Part shown: positions 14,857-18,956 of the stretch, piece by piece
Position numbering within the stretch: position 1 is the first letter of the stretch
Layout of the letters: every line of letters begins with the position of its first letter
Origin: Chloroflexota bacterium
GTDB lineage: Bacteria > Chloroflexota > Dehalococcoidia > SM23-28-2 > RBG-16-64-32
Assembly (NCBI GenBank): GCA_022565075.1
Contig: JADFKG010000022.1
Span: 1-18,956 of the forward strand
DNA length: 18,956 nucleotides
Reading direction: 5' to 3'
The notes under the pieces: model-generated
The model's input: only the letters and a program-made list of their open reading frames with translations
Told to the model about the DNA's origin: nothing
Databases searched by the model: none
Translations under genes and position numbers: made by a program

Positions 14857-15393
14857 ATGACGGCACAGGGATCTGGACCAGGCGAGACCGAAGAACAGCT
14901 GGCCGAGGCGCTCACGCAGATCGAGTCGCTCCAGTCGGCCGCCGCGGACGCTGAGGCGCGCGCCGAGACTGCGACCAGCGAGGTGGCGGCGCTCAAGGAG
15001 GAGCACGGTCAGACGCGCACGCGACTGACGGACAGCGTCTCCGCACGCCAATCCGCGGAGACCGAGGCGTCACAACTGCGGGCTGACCTCGAAGGCGCCC
15101 GGGAGCAGGCGCGCGAGGCGACCGGCCGCTACCGGGAGGTGCGGCTCGCCGCGCACCCGGACATCCCGCACGACCTGGTGCCCGAGGGCGAGACGGTCGA
15201 GGACGTCGACCGCGAGTTCGAGGCGGCGCTCAAGGTCGTCGGCCAGGTGCGCGAGCGGGTGCAGGAAGAGCAGAGCGGGAAGCGCAGCGCGCGTGTGCCG
15301 CCCGGGTCGCCGGCGCGCCGTCAGCCGGACCTGGCAGCGCTGCCCACGAGCGAGAAGATCAGGCTCGGCCTGCAGCAGCTAGCCGACCAATGA
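14857..15393 (+). CDS. Coiled-coil protein, candidate phage capsid scaffold
   Basis: The ATG at 14857 follows a very strong ribosome site and gives 178 residues. Residues about 11-95 form a long coiled coil of Glu/Ala/Gln/Arg heptads (EEQLAEALTQIESLQSAAAD onward). A short region HPDIPHDLVPEGETVEDVD, a second helix (about 118-140) and a basic tail VPPGSPARRQPDLAALP with SEKIRLGLQQL follow. Size, acidic coiled coil, basic C-terminal helix and position just before the capsid gene fit capsid scaffolding proteins, whose C-terminal helix often binds the coat protein. The family assignment is inference; an alternative is a generic coiled-coil host protein. It has its own SOS-box promoter and a strong terminator. 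In-frame alternative starts such as 14818 lie upstream of the ribosome site and are not preferred. Confidence 0.7.
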   Translation: MTAQGSGPGETEEQLAEALTQIESLQSAAADAEARAETATSEVAALKEEHGQTRTRLTDSVSARQSAETEASQLRADLEGAREQAREATGRYREVRLAAHPDIPHDLVPEGETVEDVDREFEAALKVVGQVRERVQEEQSGKRSARVPPGSPARRQPDLAALPTSEKIRLGLQQLADQ

Positions 15394-15416
15394 GGCTGGC
15401 TGCACCCTCTGGCCAG

Positions 15417-15447
15417 AAGGCCCCGGCGAATTCGCCGGGGCTTCTCT
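15417..15447 (+). terminator. Strong palindromic terminator after the scaffold-like gene
   Basis: A perfect 22-base palindrome (15420-15441, arms GCCCCGGCGAA/TTCGCCGGGGC) followed by TTCTCTG. It lies about 25 bases after the scaffold stop and ends 25 bases before the convergent LPxTG gene stop, so it probably serves both strands. Confidence 0.7.
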
Positions 15448-15472
15448 GCTGTTGCCCCCAGGGCACGCATCG

Positions 15473-16768
15473 TCAACCTCCCTGCCGGACGCGGGCGGAG
15501 ACGAAGAACGCCGCGGCGGTCGCCAGCAGCAGCGCGAGCGCCCCGAGAAGGAGACCGGCGCCCCCTCTTTCGTCAACGGGCGGGCCACCTGTATCGGGCA
15601 GTGCGTTCGCTGTTGGCGTGGGAGTGGGCGAGGTCAGCGGCGCGATGGTGGAGAAGTTGCTGGGGATTTCCGCATCGACCGTGATGTCTTCGCCCTCCCA
15701 GAGGACATCGACGAGAAAAGACGCTCCGAAGTCGATGCGGACCGTCGTGGGTGGTCCCTTCGTGCAGCTCGGAGGTTGAACTGGCCCAGGCTTGCGTGGC
15801 CAGACTATGCTGAATTCCGACCCTTCACCTTCCGTCGAATCGATGAAACACGCGACCCCGTCAGCGAAGACGGCTCTGGGAAACGAGCCGAAGAACACAG
15901 TGGCGGGTTCTCCGTCGCGCACGAACTTCACGGTTATCAGCGACTGCGGGTACGGTGTCGGGCTCGCCGTCACCGCGGCGGTGGACGGCGTTGGTGTTGG
16001 CGATACCGTCGGGGGCGGCGAAGGGGAGGGCGTGGCAGTCGCGATGTCCGGTACGACGACGTCGAATGTCGTTACGTCCTCGCCTTCCCACACGAACGTG
16101 GCCGACAGATCGCCATGATCGACAGTCGATAATACGGCCTCCAGCCCAACGTTCGGCGCTTGACAGGCTTCCGAAAGGAACCCCCAGTTCACGAGGAGCG
16201 TGTCCGTTGTCACTGGCACAGCCACGTTAGGTTCCAAGCAGACCTGCGAGCCCAATCGGAATGAGACGCTGGTTACTTGCACTGTCGCGGGTGCGCCGTC
16301 GTCGTCGACGAAATTTGCTTGGATTACCGGCAAATCGATCACGGGTACTTCTATGCGCACGGACGCATCATCGCCCGTAAAAGTGAACTCCTCACTGCAC
16401 GTGTCAGGGGGAGACAAACAGAGAGAGACGACAGCGCCGATGCGTGAGCATGAAGAATGCCCGGAGACCCAGGGCCAGGGAACTTCTTGGCTGATTGACA
16501 GCGACACGGGGAGCGGCCCGAGGACGCTGCAGAATTCGCCATCTACGAAGGCCATCCTGACGCCTGAGAACCAGGCCGTAGGAATACCACCCCTGGTGTA
16601 GACGACGTCGATCGTTGACGAAAACGGGTCAGCGTACTCGGGCGTCGGGGACGGTCCGCCGTCTCCACTACTGCCGGGGTCGGACGACACGGGCCGGGTG
16701 CCCATCACCGTAATGAGCAGGGCGGCGGCCAGCGCGAAACACGTGCCGTAAAGAACAAGCCCCCTCAT
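15473..16768 (-). CDS. LPxTG-anchored surface protein with three beta-rich repeats
   Basis: The 431-residue protein starts MRGLVLYGTC with a signal peptide (hydrophobic about 3-22). Three related modules follow, about 52-142, 149-240 and 277-369. Each opens with a pattern like VxFxxDGxPAT, has one or more paired cysteines, and ends in a (F/L)xWEGEDVT/I-VxxP-type strand, clearest in modules 2 and 3. Thr/Pro/Ser linkers (TPSPSPPPTVSPTPTPS) separate them. The C-terminus has LPDTG (390-394), a hydrophobic segment (about 404-425) and a basic end RVRQGG, the sortase cell-wall sorting signal. It has its own TTGACA promoter and ribosome site AGGAGGG. It lies opposite in strand between the scaffold-like and capsid genes, like a phage moron. 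The binding partner is unknown. Confidence 0.85.
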   Translation of the reverse strand: MRGLVLYGTCFALAAALLITVMGTRPVSSDPGSSGDGGPSPTPEYADPFSSTIDVVYTRGGIPTAWFSGVRMAFVDGEFCSVLGPLPVSLSISQEVPWPWVSGHSSCSRIGAVVSLCLSPPDTCSEEFTFTGDDASVRIEVPVIDLPVIQANFVDDDGAPATVQVTSVSFRLGSQVCLEPNVAVPVTTDTLLVNWGFLSEACQAPNVGLEAVLSTVDHGDLSATFVWEGEDVTTFDVVVPDIATATPSPSPPPTVSPTPTPSTAAVTASPTPYPQSLITVKFVRDGEPATVFFGSFPRAVFADGVACFIDSTEGEGSEFSIVWPRKPGPVQPPSCTKGPPTTVRIDFGASFLVDVLWEGEDITVDAEIPSNFSTIAPLTSPTPTPTANALPDTGGPPVDERGGAGLLLGALALLLATAAAFFVSARVRQGG

Positions 16769-16783
16769 GCTTCACCCTCCTGA

Positions 16784-16800
16784 CCGGCGCTTTACGCCGG
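16784..16800 (-). promoter_or_regulatory. Small hairpin in the LPxTG gene leader
   Basis: CCGGCG (16784-16789) and CGCCGG (16795-16800) with a 5-base loop, just upstream of the AGGAGGG ribosome site of the LPxTG gene and just after its predicted transcription start. It may stabilise the short leader or, on the + strand, act as a weak terminator. Confidence 0.35.
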
Positions 16801-16816
16801 TACTGCGAACGCCTGC

Positions 16817-16845
16817 ATCCTAGCGATGAGGTCGCGGGCTGTCAA
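16817..16845 (-). promoter_or_regulatory. Promoter of the LPxTG surface protein
   Basis: On the minus strand a perfect TTGACA (16840-16845), a 17-base spacer and TAGGAT (16817-16822). The predicted start is about 16810, giving a leader of about 40 bases. This is one of the strongest promoters in the window. Confidence 0.75.
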
Positions 16846-16865
16846 CCGCCGCTGCCGCTTGCCCC

Positions 16866-16895
16866 TTCCACTTAGCGTTCGCGCTCCGGTAGTCT
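16866..16895 (+). promoter_or_regulatory. Weak promoter candidate for the capsid gene
   Basis: TAGTCT (16890-16895), with TTCCAC (16866-16871) 18 bases upstream. The -35 is poor, so this is tentative. No other promoter-like pair is seen before the capsid ATG at 16984. Confidence 0.25.
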
Positions 16896-16931
16896 GCGTG
16901 GACAAGCCATTTGGGGAGGGGCGTGGGGCAG

Positions 16932-16959
16932 CTGTCACCTGACACCTGTCACCTCGCCC
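16932..16959 (+). repeat. Heptanucleotide tandem array upstream of the capsid gene
   Basis: Four consecutive 7-mers: CTGTCAC, CTGACAC, CTGTCAC, CTCGCCC. Overlapping TGTCA-CC-TGACA inverted repeats are formed within it. The array ends 24 bases before the capsid ATG. It could be a repeat relic or an operator. Confidence 0.5.
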
Positions 16960-16983
16960 CCTGAAGTGTGGGGAGGATGTGCA

Positions 16984-17871
16984 ATGGCTCTTACTCTGGC
17001 TGAGGCCGCCAAACTCTCGAACGACGTACTGGTAACAGGCGTCATCGAGACGATCATCAAGGACTCGCCCGTCCTGCAGCGTCTGCCGTTCATCGAGATC
17101 GTCGGCAACGGCCTGACGTACAACCGCGAGAACGTGGCGCCGTCCGCCGGCTTCTTCGACGTCGGCGACACCTGGACCGAGTCCACGCCGACGTTCACGC
17201 AGCAGACCGTAGCGCTCAAGATCATGGGCGGCGATGCGGACATCGACAACTTCCTCATCGCCACGCGGTCCAACATCCAGGACGTCGAGACCGCCGTCGT
17301 GCAGCTCAAGGCGAAGGCCGTGCAGCAGCTGTTCGAGCAGACGTTCGTCACCGGCGACCAGGGGACCTTCCCCAAGGAGTTCGACGGCCTGGACGAACTC
17401 TGCGACCCGTCCCAGACGATCTCGATGGGCGTCGACGGCGGATCGCTGACGCTGGACAAGCTCGACGAGCTGATCGACGCCGTCCAGGGCGGCAAGCCGG
17501 AGATCCTCCTGATGTCCCGCCGCTCTCGCCGCATCCTCAACAAGCTCGCGCGATCCTCCGGCTCGTTCCTCGAGGCCGAGCGCGATGAGTTCGGGCAGAT
17601 GCTGCAGTTCTACGACGGCATCCCCCTCGGCATCTCGGACTACATCGCCGACGACCAGACCGTGGGCACGAGCAGCGACTGCTCGACGATCTACGCCTTC
17701 CAGATGGGCGAGGGCGCCCTCGCCGGGCTCACTTCGCCCGGCGGCCTGCACGTGGAGCGCGTCGGCAGCCTGGAGACGAAGGACGCGACCCGCACGCGTA
17801 TCAAGTGGTACTCGTCGCTGGCGCTCTTCAATACCGTCAAGCTCTCCCGCCTCATCGGCGTTCGCCCGTAG
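16984..17871 (+). CDS. HK97-fold-like phage major capsid protein
   Basis: The ATG at 16984 follows GGGAGGA at good spacing and gives 295 residues. A GTG at 16966 would add six residues ahead of this ATG and is not preferred. The sequence matches, from memory, a family of tailed-phage major capsid proteins: N-terminal helix MALTLAEAAKLSNDVLVTGV with IETIIKDSPVLQRLPFIEI, a strand-rich region ending FTQQTVALKIMGGDADIDNF, a spine-helix-like segment (about 97-122), TGDQGTFPKEFDGLDEL, and the A-domain part KPEILLMSRRSRRILNKLAR, DGIPLGISDYIADDQ and a C-terminal IKWYSSLALFNTVKLSRLIGV. There is no N-terminal delta domain or adjacent protease, so scaffolding would need a separate protein, as the upstream gene offers. 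Encapsulins share the fold but not this sequence. Confidence 0.8.
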   Translation: MALTLAEAAKLSNDVLVTGVIETIIKDSPVLQRLPFIEIVGNGLTYNRENVAPSAGFFDVGDTWTESTPTFTQQTVALKIMGGDADIDNFLIATRSNIQDVETAVVQLKAKAVQQLFEQTFVTGDQGTFPKEFDGLDELCDPSQTISMGVDGGSLTLDKLDELIDAVQGGKPEILLMSRRSRRILNKLARSSGSFLEAERDEFGQMLQFYDGIPLGISDYIADDQTVGTSSDCSTIYAFQMGEGALAGLTSPGGLHVERVGSLETKDATRTRIKWYSSLALFNTVKLSRLIGVRP

Positions 17872-17878
17872 CTCGCGC

Positions 17879-17899
17879 GGAGACAGGAGACACGAGACA
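17879..17899 (+). repeat. Heptanucleotide tandem array downstream of the capsid gene
   Basis: Three 7-mers, GGAGACA, GGAGACA, CGAGACA, start seven bases after the capsid stop. On the minus strand they read GTGTCTC, GTGTCTC, CTGTCTC (shifted one base), one mismatch from the CTGTCAC units upstream of the capsid gene but in inverted orientation. Confidence 0.5.
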
Positions 17900-17900
17900 C

Positions 17901-17937
17901 GGAACGAGGGTGCCCGTCGCACCGGCACCCTCGTTCC
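17901..17937 (+). terminator. Strong stem-loop between capsid and fibre genes
   Basis: A perfect 14-bp stem (GGAACGAGGGTGCC at 17901-17914, GGCACCCTCGTTCC at 17924-17937) with a 9-base loop, 30 bases after the capsid stop. No T-run follows. It may end or attenuate transcription after the capsid gene so that it is expressed more strongly than the fibre gene. Confidence 0.6.
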
Positions 17938-17952
17938 CAGGTTCTACATCAC

Positions 17953-18956
17953 ATGACTCTGCTTAAGCGCGCCACCATCAAGTCCTACGACGCCGGATCG
18001 CACCGGGCGTCGGTGGGCATCTCCGGATCGCTATCGGTCTGGCTGGAGGGCCTCGCGATCTCGGACTCGATCCCGGCCGCGGCCGTCGTCGCCGGCCGCG
18101 AGTGCGCCGTCCTCTTTCACACGGACGACAACCCGGACGACGCCGTCATCATCTCCGTCCACGGTGGCGGCCCACCATCCGCGACCGCTACCCAACTGAT
18201 CGACGCCGACAGCGACACGAAAGTCCAGGTCGAAGAGTCGGCCGACGAGGACAAAGTGCGCATGGACGTCGCCGGCACGGAGCGCTTCGTCCTGCAGGAC
18301 TCGACGCCGCATCTCACAATCACCGGCGACGCCAGGATCACCAACAACCTCGGAGTCCGCACCGCCCCTGCCACCGACGACTCCAACTTCATAAAATGCA
18401 ACCCCACGCTCTCCGTCACCGGAAACGTAGAAGCCCTACAGATCACCCCGACCCTAGACATCAACGCCGGCGCCAACAGAGCCCTCTACGCGGTGCGCGG
18501 CACCATGATCGGCAAGGTGTCCGGCGGCGGCTCGTACAACGCCATCATCGGCCTCGACTACGTCGTGGCGCCCTGGTCAGACGGCGCTGGCACCCACAAC
18601 GTAACGACTCTCATCGGAGCGCAGGCCGCAGTTCAAGCCATCCGCTCGAACGGCACCCTGAACATCACCACCGCCGCCGCCTTCACCGCCGGCGCCTTCC
18701 AGGCCGTCCTCGCCAGCAACACCGCCATCACCGACCTCATCGGCGTCGACATCCAAGGCCCGTTCCAGTCCGTCGGGAACGGCATCACCAACGCCACCGG
18801 CCTCCGCATCAAGCACATCGCCTTCGGCACCAACAAATACCTCATCCACGCCTTCCGCGACGCCACCAACACGTCCTTGCGCCTCGACGCCGGCAACCCG
18901 CCGAACACCGCACTCACCACCGAAGGAGACTCCCAGATGTACCTCGCGTGGATGGA
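17953..18956 (+). CDS. Tail-fibre-like phage structural protein, 3'-truncated
   Basis: An ATG at 17953 opens a frame that remains open to the window end (334 complete codons). The first ~72 residues form a compact beta-rich module (RATIKSYDAGSHRASVGISG, CAVLFHTDDNPDDAVIISVHGG) that may attach to the virion. Next comes the phrase DTKVQVEESADEDKVRMDV then AGTERFVLQDS, a pattern frequent in bacterial and phage tail-fibre proteins that often end in an S74 intramolecular chaperone. A long region of repeated short beta strands rich in Thr, Asn, Gly and Ile follows, typical of fibre shafts. The ribosome site is weak (AGG about 11 bases upstream). The end of the protein, where an S74 domain would lie, is outside the window. 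Fibre function is inferred. Confidence 0.65.
   Translation, partial: MTLLKRATIKSYDAGSHRASVGISGSLSVWLEGLAISDSIPAAAVVAGRECAVLFHTDDNPDDAVIISVHGGGPPSATATQLIDADSDTKVQVEESADEDKVRMDVAGTERFVLQDSTPHLTITGDARITNNLGVRTAPATDDSNFIKCNPTLSVTGNVEALQITPTLDINAGANRALYAVRGTMIGKVSGGGSYNAIIGLDYVVAPWSDGAGTHNVTTLIGAQAAVQAIRSNGTLNITTAAAFTAGAFQAVLASNTAITDLIGVDIQGPFQSVGNGITNATGLRIKHIAFGTNKYLIHAFRDATNTSLRLDAGNPPNTALTTEGDSQMYLAWM

Noticed and set aside
15792..16230. + strand ORFs within the LPxTG gene
   Set aside because: They are shadow frames over the repeat and Thr/Pro-linker codons.
16984..17871. Encapsulin nanocompartment
   Set aside because: The length is close and the fold may be shared, but the sequence does not resemble encapsulins I know. 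A scaffold-like gene upstream and a fibre-like gene downstream favour a phage capsid. No cargo enzyme with a targeting tail was noticed.
16792..17928. 378-codon minus-strand ORF opposite the capsid gene
   Set aside because: Composition is that of a shadow frame (Leu/Arg/Glu/Asp-rich). The + strand capsid frame has recognisable family sequence and a good ribosome site.
1..18956. CRISPR arrays, tRNA or rRNA genes, IS elements
   Set aside because: No evenly spaced long direct repeats, no cloverleaf with a CCA-end or TTCRA box, and no transposase motif were seen in any gap.

Overview
The window is a GC-rich bacterial chromosome segment, most likely from an uncultured Chloroflexota lineage (Dehalococcoidia-like). 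That placement is an inference. It rests on the high GC content, a textbook CIRCE/HrcA heat-shock operon, Thr/Pro-rich exported proteins ending in an LPxTG-type anchor, and a GAAC-N4-GTTC LexA box of the type known from Gram-positives and reported for Dehalococcoides. A high-GC actinobacterial relative cannot be excluded. No rRNA, tRNA, IS element, integrase or CRISPR array was found.

Positions 1-12,741 are mainly housekeeping genes. The window opens inside an MBL-fold/double-rhodanese sulfur-metabolism gene (2-943, +), which converges on the hrcA-grpE-dnaK operon (4698 to 1006, minus). That operon is driven by a TTGACA promoter with a perfect CIRCE operator at the predicted transcript start. 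dnaJ is not in the window, and the dnaK C-terminus is frameshifted by one base in this sequence. Divergent from hrcA, a strong promoter serves a 52-residue single-TM acidic-tail protein and an MBL-fold hydrolase. Then come, all on the minus strand, a LysM-LysM-M23 cell-wall peptidase (apparently with a non-canonical AUA start), rho, a small membrane protein translationally coupled to pyrG, and pyrG with a hairpin-rich leader. An M16 zinc peptidase is divergent from pyrG.

Positions 12,742-14,765 are a transition zone. It holds a 455-base gap with a tiny membrane-protein ORF and paired hairpins, an enoyl-CoA hydratase-family gene, a DUF3221-like lipoprotein and a short exported protein.

Positions 14,766-18,956 carry phage-type morphogenesis genes. 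A LexA/SOS box lies inside the promoter of a coiled-coil protein that resembles a capsid scaffold (14857-15393). A 295-residue HK97-fold-like major capsid protein follows (16984-17871), then a tail-fibre-like protein that runs off the end (17953 onward). Between scaffold and capsid, on the opposite strand and with its own promoter, sits a three-repeat LPxTG surface protein, arranged like a phage moron. Related heptanucleotide repeats lie on both sides of the capsid gene, and a third array ends exactly at the dnaK stop. No terminase, portal, protease or integrase is visible upstream. The module is therefore either the edge of a rearranged prophage, a decayed prophage, or a domesticated DNA-damage-inducible capsid locus. 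This is the part most worth a second look.
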